A stretch of DNA of 64,000 nt from Oscillospiraceae bacterium (GTDB lineage: Bacteria > Bacillota > Clostridia > Oscillospirales > Oscillospiraceae), in contig JAEEZZ010000066.1 of the NCBI GenBank assembly GCA_016292255.1, forward strand, positions 1 to 64,000, written 5' to 3'. Below are positions 46,204 through 56,182 of this stretch, in pieces. Numbering within the stretch: the first letter of the stretch is position 1; each line of letters begins with the position of its first letter. Both the position numbers and the translations under genes were made by a program. The notes below the pieces were generated by a model. The model saw only the letters and a program-made list of their open reading frames with translations, was not told where the DNA came from and did not search any database.

Positions 46204-48129
46204 ATGAAAACCAATATCAAGCGGATCCTCGCGGCCATGATGGTCATCGCCATTCTCTTCACCCTGTCCGTGAGCGCCTTCGCCGCGTCCACGCCCGAGG
46301 CGACCATCGACTACACCAGAACCGGCTCCCTGAGCATCTACAAGTATGACATGACCTCCGCCGCCGAAGACGGCGTGTGGAGCACCGAGTCCTACGTCTC
46401 CACCGGCCTCGCGGACAGCGACGTGGAGCAGACCCTCAATCCCTACGCTATCCAGGGCGTGGAGTTCACTTACCTGCGGGTGGCCGACATCGAGACCTTC
46501 TCCGACATCGTGGACGGCGAAAGCATCACGAAAGTTCTTTACGGCGTTCCCGGCACGGAGAACGACATGGCTTTCCTGACCGCCCTCGGCCTGACGGCGG
46601 CGGACGCCTACGCCCCCGCCACCAAGACTGTGGACGGCACCATCTGGTACTACTACGAGTCCGATACCCTGATCAACGCCCTGCGGAATAAGCTGGACGC
46701 CAACGCCACTGAGATCAAGAACGCGCTGGAGAACGTGGTCAAGACCCAGGGCGGCACCGCCATGCCCGAGACCGACGCCTATGGCCACAGCGAGGCCCAG
46801 GGCCTGGAGCTGGGCCTGTATCTGGTGGTGGAAACCCGCGTCCCCGAGGATGTGGTCAACACCACGGCTCCCTTCTTCACCTCTCTGCCCATGACTACCA
46901 TCGACGGAGCGGAGTGGAACTACGATCTGGTCCTGTACCCCAAGAACGCCACCGGCGGCCCCACCCTGGAAAAGACTCTGCGGGAAGCCAACGCCGATAC
47001 AGGCAAGAACAACGGCTCCGACGATATCACGGACGGCTACGCCCACACCGGTACCGCCTCTGACGGCGACGTGATCGACTATCAGGTGATCTCCCGCCTG
47101 CCGGTCATCACCTCCAGGGCTTCCTACCTGACCACCTACACCTTTGTCGATACCCTCTGCAAGGGCGTTACCTACAACAAAAACGACGTGAAGCTGGAGT
47201 GGTTCACCGACGCCGACTGCACGGAGAAGATCACCGAATGGACCGAGACCGACGAGGACCTGAAGTTCAGCGTCTCCTACGCTGATGGCGCGGATGACGC
47301 CGAGGTGATGACCATCTCCATGACCGCCGCGGGCCTGGCCGAGATCAACGGCTCCGCCGCCGTCTACGGCAGCGACTCCATCTACAGCGGCTACTCCGAG
47401 TGCTATATCCGGATCACCTACGCCGGTACCGTCAATTCCGACGCCACCGTGATCTACGGCGACAGCGGCAACCCCAACGAGGTTGTTCTGGAGTGGCGCA
47501 GAACCAACACCGCCTACTATGACACCCTGCAGGACTGCTGCCATCTGTACGTCTACGGCATCGAGGTCAGCAAGCGCTTCAGCGACAACGCCGGCAACTA
47601 CGGCGAGGTCACCTTCACCGTCTACAACGAGACGGACGGCTACTGGCTGAAGGCGGAGCAGGCCGAGGACGGCCTCTACTACGTGACCGACCATATGGCG
47701 ACGGAGGACGAGGCCACCAGCTTTATCCCCAACACCGAGACCGGCGTTCTGAAGATCTGGGGCCTGGAAGATGACGCTTACACTGTCACCGAGACCCACA
47801 CCGCCAAGGGTTACACGCTCCTGAAGGACTCCATCTCCATCGTCATCACCGCCACGGAGAGCGATACGTTCTGCGAGATCTGCGGCGCGGCTCTCCTGAC
47901 CGCCTCCGCTGCCGTCAACGGCAAGCCCGTGACCATGCTGGAAAACAACGGTTCCGTCAACGCCGTCGTGCCCCTGACCGTGGTCAACACCAAGGGCCCC
48001 GACCTGCCCGTCACCGGCGACAACGGCGTGTGGATGTACGGCGTCTTCGGCACCTTGCTGATGACCGCCGCTGCTGCCGCGATCATCCTTGCCATGAAGA
48101 GCAAGAAAGCTTCCAAGCACAAGCAGTAA
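46204..48129 (+). CDS. Major pilin (isopeptide-forming, SpaA-like), LPVTG-anchored
   Basis: Signal peptide; GLELGLYLVVETRVPEDVV; DLPVTGDNG + TM + KSKKASKHKQ. Confidence 0.88.
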   Translation: MKTNIKRILAAMMVIAILFTLSVSAFAASTPEATIDYTRTGSLSIYKYDMTSAAEDGVWSTESYVSTGLADSDVEQTLNPYAIQGVEFTYLRVADIETFSDIVDGESITKVLYGVPGTENDMAFLTALGLTAADAYAPATKTVDGTIWYYYESDTLINALRNKLDANATEIKNALENVVKTQGGTAMPETDAYGHSEAQGLELGLYLVVETRVPEDVVNTTAPFFTSLPMTTIDGAEWNYDLVLYPKNATGGPTLEKTLREANADTGKNNGSDDITDGYAHTGTASDGDVIDYQVISRLPVITSRASYLTTYTFVDTLCKGVTYNKNDVKLEWFTDADCTEKITEWTETDEDLKFSVSYADGADDAEVMTISMTAAGLAEINGSAAVYGSDSIYSGYSECYIRITYAGTVNSDATVIYGDSGNPNEVVLEWRRTNTAYYDTLQDCCHLYVYGIEVSKRFSDNAGNYGEVTFTVYNETDGYWLKAEQAEDGLYYVTDHMATEDEATSFIPNTETGVLKIWGLEDDAYTVTETHTAKGYTLLKDSISIVITATESDTFCEICGAALLTASAAVNGKPVTMLENNGSVNAVVPLTVVNTKGPDLPVTGDNGVWMYGVFGTLLMTAAAAAIILAMKSKKASKHKQ

Positions 48130-48137
48130 AAGCCCCA

Positions 48138-48173
48138 AAGGCCGGCTGCCCGTTTTCGAGCAGCCGGCCTTTC
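48138..48173. terminator. Bidirectional terminator AAGGCCGGCTGC / GCAGCCGGCCTT
   Basis: Direct reading between convergent pilin and serpin genes. Confidence 0.8.
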
Positions 48174-48185
48174 TGGCCTCAGTTA

Positions 48186-49508
48186 TTAGTTCACGATCTG
48201 GCCCCAGAACAGGAGCTCGGGGGATTCACCATTCTTCAGAATGTAGAAGCTGAAGGGCTGATCGGCCAGGAAGATCTCAGGAGTCTCGGGTTCGCCCGGT
48301 TCGGCGCTTTCGGCCACCATGATAATTGCAGTGACCGCCGCAGCCTCCAGGCCTTCCTCGTCGATATGAACTTTGGCCTTTTGGATGATGTCCTCGACAT
48401 AGAGCGAATCGGTGTACAGGGGATCGAATTCCGCAGCGCCATCTGTAAACATCCTGTCACAGCCCATGAGCTTCAGGTAGTTCACCAGCTCCTTCTGATC
48501 CAGGGAAGTCTCGACATCGAACATGGGAACGGTGACGTCCACCAGCTTGTATTCCGCCTTGGCGAGCTTCTCAGCCAGGCCGGTATCCTCGCCCAGGACG
48601 AAGACCATGGACATGCCGCCCTGAAGGGGAACGGAAACCAGCTGCGTCTGATCATCCTTGTAATACGCCATGTGAGAGGTCTGCTCCATAAAGGGCTTCT
48701 GGACCTTCTCGCCGGAACGGGTGGTAAAGTCCCGGTCCCCGAGCTTATAGAAGCCGCCGTCCCAGCCGGTCTTCAGATACAGTGCGTTCACCAGGACCGC
48801 AGAGGTTTCTGAAGCGTCGTTCAGGATGCTGGGGATCAGGCCGTTCGTCTTTTCGTTCACCCAGGCGTTCACAGCGTCGGCCAGTTCAGCGGCCTTGGCG
48901 GAATACGCTTCCGCGTAGCAGGTCTTGGCGATATCGTCCAGGAAGCTCTGGCGGAACTCACCGGGCAGATCCTGATTGGACCAGACGGAATTGACCACCC
49001 AATAGGCAGAGGTTATTTTCTGGCCTTCGGAAGCACCGGGGAAGAAGGAAGCGTATTCTGCGGCCTCTTTCTCCATAGCTTCGAAGTACTCCTTGAAGCC
49101 GTCCACACCGGCCAGAACCGTGGCGTACCAAGCCCGGAGCTCATCCAAATTCTTGAAGCCGAGTGCCTCAAGAAGCTGGGCCTGGGTCTCGCCCTCCGCG
49201 CCGAGGGCAGCCATGGTCAGGGCGGCCTTGAAGGACAGCGGGGAGACGGTGAAGTTCTCGTCGGCCCGTCCGGCCTGCTTCAGATACTCGACCAGCTGAT
49301 TGTCAAAGGCGGAGAAGCCCAAGGCTTTAGCGTTGATCACTGCCGAAAGCGGAACAGCGGGGACGGGCTCTTCGGGCTTGACCTGCGGCTCTTTCGTGCC
49401 CGCGGGATCAGAAGCGGGAACGGGATCCTCAATGCCCCGACAGCCGGTCAGACAGGAAACGGCCAGGATTACGGCCAATGTTAAGCAGATAATCGTTTTG
49501 AGTTTCAT
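48186..49508 (-). CDS. Lipoprotein serpin (serine protease inhibitor family)
   Basis: Lipobox SCLTGC; LVNALYLKTGWD; RCL hinge EEGLEAAAVTA; QPFSFYILKNGESPELLFWGQI. Confidence 0.92.
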   Translation of the reverse strand: MKLKTIICLTLAVILAVSCLTGCRGIEDPVPASDPAGTKEPQVKPEEPVPAVPLSAVINAKALGFSAFDNQLVEYLKQAGRADENFTVSPLSFKAALTMAALGAEGETQAQLLEALGFKNLDELRAWYATVLAGVDGFKEYFEAMEKEAAEYASFFPGASEGQKITSAYWVVNSVWSNQDLPGEFRQSFLDDIAKTCYAEAYSAKAAELADAVNAWVNEKTNGLIPSILNDASETSAVLVNALYLKTGWDGGFYKLGDRDFTTRSGEKVQKPFMEQTSHMAYYKDDQTQLVSVPLQGGMSMVFVLGEDTGLAEKLAKAEYKLVDVTVPMFDVETSLDQKELVNYLKLMGCDRMFTDGAAEFDPLYTDSLYVEDIIQKAKVHIDEEGLEAAAVTAIIMVAESAEPGEPETPEIFLADQPFSFYILKNGESPELLFWGQIVN

Positions 49509-49671
49509 TTTGGATCGTCCTCCATTTGCAAATTCGAGTGCTTGCAGCGCTTACTGGCTATATGACGATTCAGAACGGGAATTGTTCCAGTGAAAGCGGG
49601 AAGCGCTTGTTTTTCGGGCTGCGGCTCTATCGCTCTGCCCGGCTTCTGATTCAAAAAAACATCAAAAAACT

Positions 49672-50046
49672 ATGACCAAGAAGGAGAAAAACACTATGAA
49701 AGATCCCAATATGGGTGATACCCTGCTCGACACCCTTCAGTCCTATTTTGTCGGAAGGGAGAACCAAATCAAGTCTGTAGATCTGGGCATTATCTTTGGC
49801 CTGGATTCCAAGCTGATCCAGGAGCTGATCCACACGCTCCGCCACGAAGGGTATCCCATTTGCGGAGACCATGACGGATACTTCTACGCAAGCTGCGATG
49901 CAGACATTGAAGACACCGCCAAGTGGCTCCTGACCATGGGCTGGCGGATCCAGGAAACGGCCTGCGCCATGCTGATCGCGGCGAACCTTGACCACAACGC
50001 TCCCTACGCGCTGGCAATCATGAAGGAGGCGACAATCACGTTATGA
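49672..50046 (+). CDS. HTH-like ICE regulatory protein
   Basis: ORF with GLDSKLIQELIHTLRHEGYPICGDHDGYFYA. Confidence 0.55.
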   Translation: MTKKEKNTMKDPNMGDTLLDTLQSYFVGRENQIKSVDLGIIFGLDSKLIQELIHTLRHEGYPICGDHDGYFYASCDADIEDTAKWLLTMGWRIQETACAMLIAANLDHNAPYALAIMKEATITL

Positions 50047-50243
50047 GCGTCAAAATGCGAAAATGCCGCACGCCATATAAGCGGCCCACCAAGCGGATCC
50101 GGATCGATCCGGTCGTAGAAATAGACGCGCGCTTCTCCCTTGTTTGCGAAGACGATTATCGGCATTCTACGGTCACCGCCCGCCGCTGCGTGTGGGACGG
50201 GACCTGCGAATCCTGTCCCAGCTCGTACCGCTGCAATTTCTGA
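50043..50243 (+). CDS. Small Cys-containing protein
   Basis: Overlaps the preceding stop; CVWDGTCESCPSSYRC. Confidence 0.45.
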   Translation: MSVKMRKCRTPYKRPTKRIRIDPVVEIDARFSLVCEDDYRHSTVTARRCVWDGTCESCPSSYRCNF

Positions 50244-50270
50244 AACCGCAGCCCCGAAAAAGGAGGTTCC

Positions 50271-51128
50271 ATGAAACGGCGAAAACTCTATATTATTCTG
50301 GCGGCTATTCTTTTTCTCCTGGCGGCAGGCTTTACGGCGTACCCGCTGGCCGCCAATTATATCAACGACAGGCATCAGTCTCTGATTCAGACAGACTATT
50401 CCACAGCGATAAAGAAGTTGGACAACACAGATATAGCGGCGGCCCGGCAGACTGCCCAGGACTATAACGAGCGCTTGAAGCCGATCCGCTACGACCGGGA
50501 GGCCGTGGACGCCGCTTCCGTCTCTTACGAAGAGCAGCTGAACCTTACCGGTTCCGGGATCATGGGCTACGTGGAGATCCCGAAGCTGGGTGTTAACCTC
50601 CCCATCTATCACGGGACGGAAGAGGCTGCGCTCCAGAAGGGCGTCGGCCACCTGATCGGCTCCAGCCTCCCCATCGGCGGCGTTGGGACCCACAGCGTCA
50701 TCACCGGGCACAGCGGCGTCGCCGGCAAACGGCTGTTTTCCGATTTGGAGCAGCTCGCGCCGGGAGACGTGTTCTATCTGCGCGTCTTGGACGAGACCCT
50801 GGCTTATGAGGTGACGGAGTGCAATACCGTCCTGCCCTATGAGACGGACCTGCTCCTGCCGGATGCGGAAAAAGATCTCTGCACCCTGGTCACCTGTGTG
50901 CCCTTCGGCGTTAACAGCCACCGTCTGCTGGTCCGGGGCTCCAGAGTACCGTACCAGGCAGCCGCCGCAAATGATACACACGTTGCCTATAACCCCGCAA
51001 AATCCACCTGGAAGGAGCAGTACGAAAAGAGCCTTGCGATTGGCGGGGCAGCCGCGCTCGGCGTGATTACCGCAGGGCTGCTGGTCTCTTTCTTCCGAAA
51101 GAAACGGAGGAAGCGCCATGAAGCATAA
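50271..51128 (+). CDS. Class C-like sortase
   Basis: THSVITGHSG, LCTLVTCVPFGVNSHRLLVRGSR, C-terminal TM. Confidence 0.92.
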   Translation: MKRRKLYIILAAILFLLAAGFTAYPLAANYINDRHQSLIQTDYSTAIKKLDNTDIAAARQTAQDYNERLKPIRYDREAVDAASVSYEEQLNLTGSGIMGYVEIPKLGVNLPIYHGTEEAALQKGVGHLIGSSLPIGGVGTHSVITGHSGVAGKRLFSDLEQLAPGDVFYLRVLDETLAYEVTECNTVLPYETDLLLPDAEKDLCTLVTCVPFGVNSHRLLVRGSRVPYQAAAANDTHVAYNPAKSTWKEQYEKSLAIGGAAALGVITAGLLVSFFRKKRRKRHEA

Positions 51129-51924
51129 AATTCTGTTTGCTATCGGAGCCCTTTTACTGCTGGCCGGCCTTGCGGTCCTGCTGTACCCAACCGCGAAAAC
51201 TGCCGTCCTGCACGGCAAGGAGAGAGACAGTATCGAGGCTTTCGAGAAGTACGTGGAAACGGCCCAGGCAGCGGAACCCACGTCTCAGAGCATGAGCCCG
51301 GAAGACGGGCCGCTGTCAACAGAACCGGAAGCCGGGACACCCGAACCCGCCCGCATTTTTCCGGAGCTGTGGGAGGCCTGTGTGGCCTTCAACGAGCAGC
51401 TCCCGAAAACGCAGCGCGAAACCTACACGGAGGACAGCATGCGCAGACCGTCCCTGCGGCTATCCGACTACGGCTGGGAGCAGGAAGTCTTCGGGTACAT
51501 ATCCATCCCCGCCGTTGGGATCGAAGCACCTTTGTATCTCGGCGCAAGCAGTGCCCATATGGACGTGGGCGCTGCCATCCTCGGTCAGACCTCCATGCCC
51601 ATTGGCGGGGAGAGCACCCATTGTGTGATCGCCGGCCATCGGACCTGGTCCGGCGCGATCCAGTTCAAGGGGCTGGAGCAGCTCGCCGTGGGTGACAGAG
51701 TCTATCTCACGAACCCATGGGAAACTCTGACCTACGAGGTCATCGAAATCAAAACCGTTCTGCCGGACGTGACGGACGAAATCATGGTGCAAAAGGGCCG
51801 GGATCTGATTACCGTCTTTACCTGCACCTATCCTAACAGCCGCAGGCTTCTTGTGACCTGCGAGCGCGTCGAAGAAGGAGGAACAAAATCATGGAAGCCG
51901 ATTCTGCTGCCCTGGGTTGCATAG
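51118..51924 (+). CDS. Second sortase
   Basis: THCVIAGHRTW, LITVFTCTYPNSRRLLVTCER. Confidence 0.9.
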   Translation: MKHKILFAIGALLLLAGLAVLLYPTAKTAVLHGKERDSIEAFEKYVETAQAAEPTSQSMSPEDGPLSTEPEAGTPEPARIFPELWEACVAFNEQLPKTQRETYTEDSMRRPSLRLSDYGWEQEVFGYISIPAVGIEAPLYLGASSAHMDVGAAILGQTSMPIGGESTHCVIAGHRTWSGAIQFKGLEQLAVGDRVYLTNPWETLTYEVIEIKTVLPDVTDEIMVQKGRDLITVFTCTYPNSRRLLVTCERVEEGGTKSWKPILLPWVA

Positions 51925-52043
51925 CCGTCGAGATAGGCCTGTTGCGGCTGCTTCGAGACAGCGGCGCGATCACGGAAAAAGAGTACCGGGGCATCTGCGA
52001 GGTGGCCCGAAAGCATACCGGATCCGACCTTTTTCTGCTTTGA
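51891..52043 (+). CDS. 50 aa SHOCT-like small protein
   Basis: MEADSAALGCIAVEIGLLRLLRDSGAITEKEYRGICEVARKHTGSDLFLL. Confidence 0.5.
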   Translation: MEADSAALGCIAVEIGLLRLLRDSGAITEKEYRGICEVARKHTGSDLFLL

Positions 52044-52152
52044 CATCGTTGCTAAATGCCCTGTTATTTCTGCGAAAAACCCGCATATTTCAGTAGATAT
52101 CTTCGAAGTCTTGTGGTATTGTGTGAGTTACAAAAAGAGAGGAGCTGATCGC

Positions 52153-53700
52153 ATGCCAACCGTCCGAACGATCCTGCCGCAAAGCACAAACGAGGCCGTA
52201 CCGATCCTGCGGGTGGCGGCATATTGCAGAGTCTCCAGTGACTCTGACGACCAGCAGCATTCCTTTGGCGTTCAAACTGAATACTACAGAAACCTGATCG
52301 GCGAGAATCCTCTCTGGACTCTCGCTGATATTTATGCGGACGAGGGCATCACCGGAACCTCCACGAGACGCCGTGACGAATTCAACCGTATGATCTCCGA
52401 CTGCAAGAAGGGTAAGATCGACAGGATCCTGACCAAATCGGTCTCCCGCTTCGCCCGGAACACGGTGGACTGTCTGGAGACGGTACGCATGCTCTCCGGG
52501 CTCGGGATCAGCATCCTGTTCGAAAAGGAGCTGATCGATACCGCGAAAATGTCCAGTGAGGTGATCCTGAGCTTCATGAGCACCCAGGCGCAGGACGAAT
52601 CCGCTTCCATCTCCGGAAATATGCTCTGGAGCTATGAGAAGCGGATGAAAAACGGCAGCTTCATCTGCTGCTATACGCCCTACGGCTACCGCTGGCAGGA
52701 TCGAGAGCTGATAATTGTCGAGGAGGAAGCTGAAATCGTTCGCAGAATCTACTCGGAATACCTTTCCGGAGTCGGCATGGTCCAGATCGCCAGAAGGCTC
52801 GAGGCGGATAAGGTGCCACACAGAACTGGCTACCACTGGACGCCGGAAACCGTCGATTATATCCTTCACAACGAGAAATACACCGGAGATGCCCTGCTCC
52901 AGAAATTCTTTACGACAACTACACTTCCCGTGAAGCAAAAGGAAAACCACGGCCAAAAGCGAATGTTCTATGTTGAAAACAGCCATCCATCCATTATCCC
53001 GAAGGATACGTACCTGGCAGCGCAAGCGCTTACGGCGGCAAGACGGCCCAAGCCCGGCACGCCGCAGCGGCACCCGTTTGTTGGGCTCATCCACTGCGGA
53101 CAGTGCGGCCATCCGTTCCGCAGGGTCGTGCGGGGAAACACCGTATACTGGAAGTGCCGCAGATATGTCAAGCAGAAAACAGACTGCGTCCCGATAAGAA
53201 TCGACGAAGAGGACGTCATTGCCGCCGTATTACGCGCAGGCCGGGTTCTGAAGGAGAACCCGCAAATCATAGCGGAGACCGTCGAAGCACTGAGCGGCCT
53301 CTACGAAAAAAGCAATGCCTCCCCCGCAAGGCTGAGTGAAATAGACCAGAAAATCACAACGCTGGTCTCCCAGATCCATCTGTTGTCCCAGCTGCAGACA
53401 CAGGGGATCCTGGACGCCGCCGATTTTACAGGACAGCGGGAATCGCTGAACAGTCAGGTCGCGAAGCTCAGAGCGGAGCGAAGTGCCATCCTTCGTAGGG
53501 ATGATGAAAGTGATATCGCCGAGCTGAGAGAACTGGCGGACGCCATCGAAGACCTGGACACGGAAGACGCGGAAAGCGTCATGAGCGATATGCTTCAGCT
53601 TATGGAGCAGATCACCGTCATCTCCAATACAGAGATCACGATAACCCTGACCGGCGGACTCACGATACCGGAGCGTCTGCCGAAAAAGAAACGGAGATAA
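52153..53700 (+). CDS. Large serine recombinase
   Basis: RVAAYCRVSSDSDDQQHSF catalytic motif; recombinase domain; C.xC zinc ribbon; C-terminal coiled coil. Confidence 0.92.
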   Translation: MPTVRTILPQSTNEAVPILRVAAYCRVSSDSDDQQHSFGVQTEYYRNLIGENPLWTLADIYADEGITGTSTRRRDEFNRMISDCKKGKIDRILTKSVSRFARNTVDCLETVRMLSGLGISILFEKELIDTAKMSSEVILSFMSTQAQDESASISGNMLWSYEKRMKNGSFICCYTPYGYRWQDRELIIVEEEAEIVRRIYSEYLSGVGMVQIARRLEADKVPHRTGYHWTPETVDYILHNEKYTGDALLQKFFTTTTLPVKQKENHGQKRMFYVENSHPSIIPKDTYLAAQALTAARRPKPGTPQRHPFVGLIHCGQCGHPFRRVVRGNTVYWKCRRYVKQKTDCVPIRIDEEDVIAAVLRAGRVLKENPQIIAETVEALSGLYEKSNASPARLSEIDQKITTLVSQIHLLSQLQTQGILDAADFTGQRESLNSQVAKLRAERSAILRRDDESDIAELRELADAIEDLDTEDAESVMSDMLQLMEQITVISNTEITITLTGGLTIPERLPKKKRR

Positions 53701-53702
53701 AC

Positions 53703-54611
53703 ATGAAAAACAGAAACCTGCCCTTTGGCTATATAATCCAGAACGGTGCGATTCGAATCGCGCCAGGCGAGGCTGAGATCGTCCGCGCCGTCTTCGATGA
53801 CTACATCGCCGGCGCTTCGCTGAAGCGTATAGCGGAGGACCTGACGGCTCGCCGTGTGGAATTTCTGCCGGGGGAGTATGTCTGGAACAAAAACAGGATC
53901 GCCCGGCTCCTTGCCGACCGCAGATATTCCGGCGCGTCCGGATATGATCCGATTATTGACAACGCCAGCTTTGACGCGGCCCAGAGGATCTGCGAAAGCA
54001 GAAACACCCGCGGCGCCTGCGCTCATTCAGAGATCGTCTCGCCCGCTGTCGTGGAGATCCGGTGCGGGGTCTGCGGAGGCAGGGCCGTTAGGGTTTGTGA
54101 TCAAAGGACCGCTTACCGTCAGAAGTTCCGCTGCGCCGACTGCGGTGCCGAGTACCGGATGACCTCTGAAACGCTCAACGGACTGCTGGAGGACCTTCTG
54201 CGGCACGCGGTGATTAAAGCACAGCCGCAGACTGTGACGAGTCTGGAAGTGCGCCGCATGGAGAACGAGATCGCACGTCTCTTTGACATGCCGTCCCCTG
54301 ACGGTGCTATGATCCGAAGGCTCATCTTCGATGTGGCCGCGGAGAAATACCGGCTCTTGACCGCCGGTCGTGAAATAACGGATAAACTGAGGACAGATCT
54401 GGCTCCAGCCAATCTGTCCTCTTCCAATATAAGGAAAACTGTCATGGAAACCGTCAGCATGATCACGCTGACCGGTGATGAAACGATTGATGTCACCCTG
54501 ATCAACGGTCAGGTGCTCAGGAAGGAGCAGGCAAATGGAACAGGCGGATCTGAAAACCGTTCGGATGATTCAGCCGAGCGTATCCCCGGAACAAAAGAAG
54601 GAGTCGCATAA
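53703..54611 (+). CDS. Recombinase-domain protein lacking N-terminal serine catalytic domain
   Basis: Starts directly in the recombinase domain (LPFGYIIQNGAIRIAPGEAEIVRAVFDDYIAG...); zinc ribbon CGVCGGRAV...CADCGAEY. Confidence 0.8.
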   Translation: MKNRNLPFGYIIQNGAIRIAPGEAEIVRAVFDDYIAGASLKRIAEDLTARRVEFLPGEYVWNKNRIARLLADRRYSGASGYDPIIDNASFDAAQRICESRNTRGACAHSEIVSPAVVEIRCGVCGGRAVRVCDQRTAYRQKFRCADCGAEYRMTSETLNGLLEDLLRHAVIKAQPQTVTSLEVRRMENEIARLFDMPSPDGAMIRRLIFDVAAEKYRLLTAGREITDKLRTDLAPANLSSSNIRKTVMETVSMITLTGDETIDVTLINGQVLRKEQANGTGGSENRSDDSAERIPGTKEGVA

Positions 54612-56136
54612 GCAGCTGCGGGTCGCGGCCTATTGCCGCGTCTCCACTGATTCCGATGAGCAGGAACTGAGCTTTGAAGCACAGCGCGAATATTACACCG
54701 ATAAGATCATGCGCAACCCCGAGTGGACGATGGCCGGCATCTTTGCCGACGAGGGAATCTCAGGCACCCAGGCGAACAAGCGCAAGGAATTCATGCGCAT
54801 GATCCGTCTCTGCCGTCAGGGGAAGATAGACCTGATCCTAACAAAATCCGTCTCCCGGTTCTCCCGAAACACCGTGGACTGCCTGACCTATGTCCGGGAA
54901 CTGAAGGGGCTCGGGATCCCGGTGGTCTTCGAGAAAGAAGGCCTCAACACCATGCACATGACCAGTGAGATCTATATCAGCATGCACGGGATCTTCGCTC
55001 AGTCGGAATCCGAGTCGCTCAGCGGTAACGTCCGGATGGGCGTGCAGATGGCGGCCAAGAAGGGCAAGGTCAACTTCAATTACTCGTCCTTCCTCGGATA
55101 TAGACGTGGGCCGGACAACAAGCCGGAAATCGACCCGGAGCAAGCCGAGACCGTGAAGCTGATTTATCAGAGGTTCCTGGCCGGTGACAGCCTCGTTGCG
55201 ATCTCGCGGCTCCTCAATGAAAAGCGAATCCCTACCCCGATGAAAAAAACGAACTGGGGAACGCAAACGATCCAATCCATCCTGACGAACGAGAAATACA
55301 AGGGCGACGCCCTGCTGCAGAAAACATACGTATCGGACTGCATTACCCATAAGATTAAGAAGAATGACGACAGGCCAAAATACTACGTGGAGAACAACCA
55401 CCCTGCCATCATTTCCCCGGAAACCTTCAACCGGGTTCAGGAGGAGATTGCCAGGCGCAACAGTAAAAGGAAGGTCAAACAGGTCGGCACAAAAACGAGC
55501 CTCGGAAAATACTCCGGAAAATACGCTCTGACCGAGCGCCTCGTCTGTGGCAAATGCGGAAGCCCTTACCGCCGCTGCACCTGGACCTCTCACGGAGTGA
55601 AGCGGGTGGTTTGGAGGTGCATCAGCCGGCTGGATTACGGAACGAAGTACTGCCCCGATTCGCCTACCATCTATGAAACAGATTTACACGCCGCAATTAT
55701 GCGGGGAATCTGCGATCTCGCAACGCATGGAACGGCCGCGCAGCCTGTGGACGCGCTAAAGCTGCATGTAAAAGCGTACTTCGGGAAAGGCAATAGTACT
55801 GCCGAAGACGAATTAAGAGCTCAGGAACTGATCAGCAGAATCACCCAAGCTGCAGCTGGCGGGGTCTACTCCGAAGAAATGGCCTCGATGGTTGCGGAAT
55901 TGAACGAACTGAAGCAGCGTATCGCTGAAGCTAAGGCAAGACACAGCAAAAACGCATTATCAAATCAGCGCATGGATGGTGTAATGGCTGCGATAAACAA
56001 GCTTTCAGACGCAGACGTTGAGTTTAGTGATGACATCGTTCGGCAGATTGTTGACTGCGTTCGTATTCAGTCTGCGGACAAGATCGAGATCAGTTTCAAA
56101 AACGGAGATATTCACGAAATGCTACTTGCTACGTAA
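54535..56136 (+). CDS. Large serine recombinase
   Basis: RVAAYCRVSTDSDEQELSFEAQREYY; recombinase domain; zinc ribbon CGKCGSPYRRC. Confidence 0.92.
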   Translation: MEQADLKTVRMIQPSVSPEQKKESHKQLRVAAYCRVSTDSDEQELSFEAQREYYTDKIMRNPEWTMAGIFADEGISGTQANKRKEFMRMIRLCRQGKIDLILTKSVSRFSRNTVDCLTYVRELKGLGIPVVFEKEGLNTMHMTSEIYISMHGIFAQSESESLSGNVRMGVQMAAKKGKVNFNYSSFLGYRRGPDNKPEIDPEQAETVKLIYQRFLAGDSLVAISRLLNEKRIPTPMKKTNWGTQTIQSILTNEKYKGDALLQKTYVSDCITHKIKKNDDRPKYYVENNHPAIISPETFNRVQEEIARRNSKRKVKQVGTKTSLGKYSGKYALTERLVCGKCGSPYRRCTWTSHGVKRVVWRCISRLDYGTKYCPDSPTIYETDLHAAIMRGICDLATHGTAAQPVDALKLHVKAYFGKGNSTAEDELRAQELISRITQAAAGGVYSEEMASMVAELNELKQRIAEAKARHSKNALSNQRMDGVMAAINKLSDADVEFSDDIVRQIVDCVRIQSADKIEISFKNGDIHEMLLAT

Positions 56137-56182
56137 ATCACCGTTACGAAAAACGGAGCAAAACAGAGGTGGTGTATTCGAC

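Noticed and set aside
46180-48138. 652 aa minus-strand ORF opposite the major pilin
   Set aside because: Product is low-complexity V/G/D-rich, mirrors the GC-rich codon bias of the pilin and has no signal or motif; the plus-strand pilin is clearly real.
52090-53112. 340 aa minus-strand ORF
   Set aside because: Antisense shadow of the first serine recombinase.
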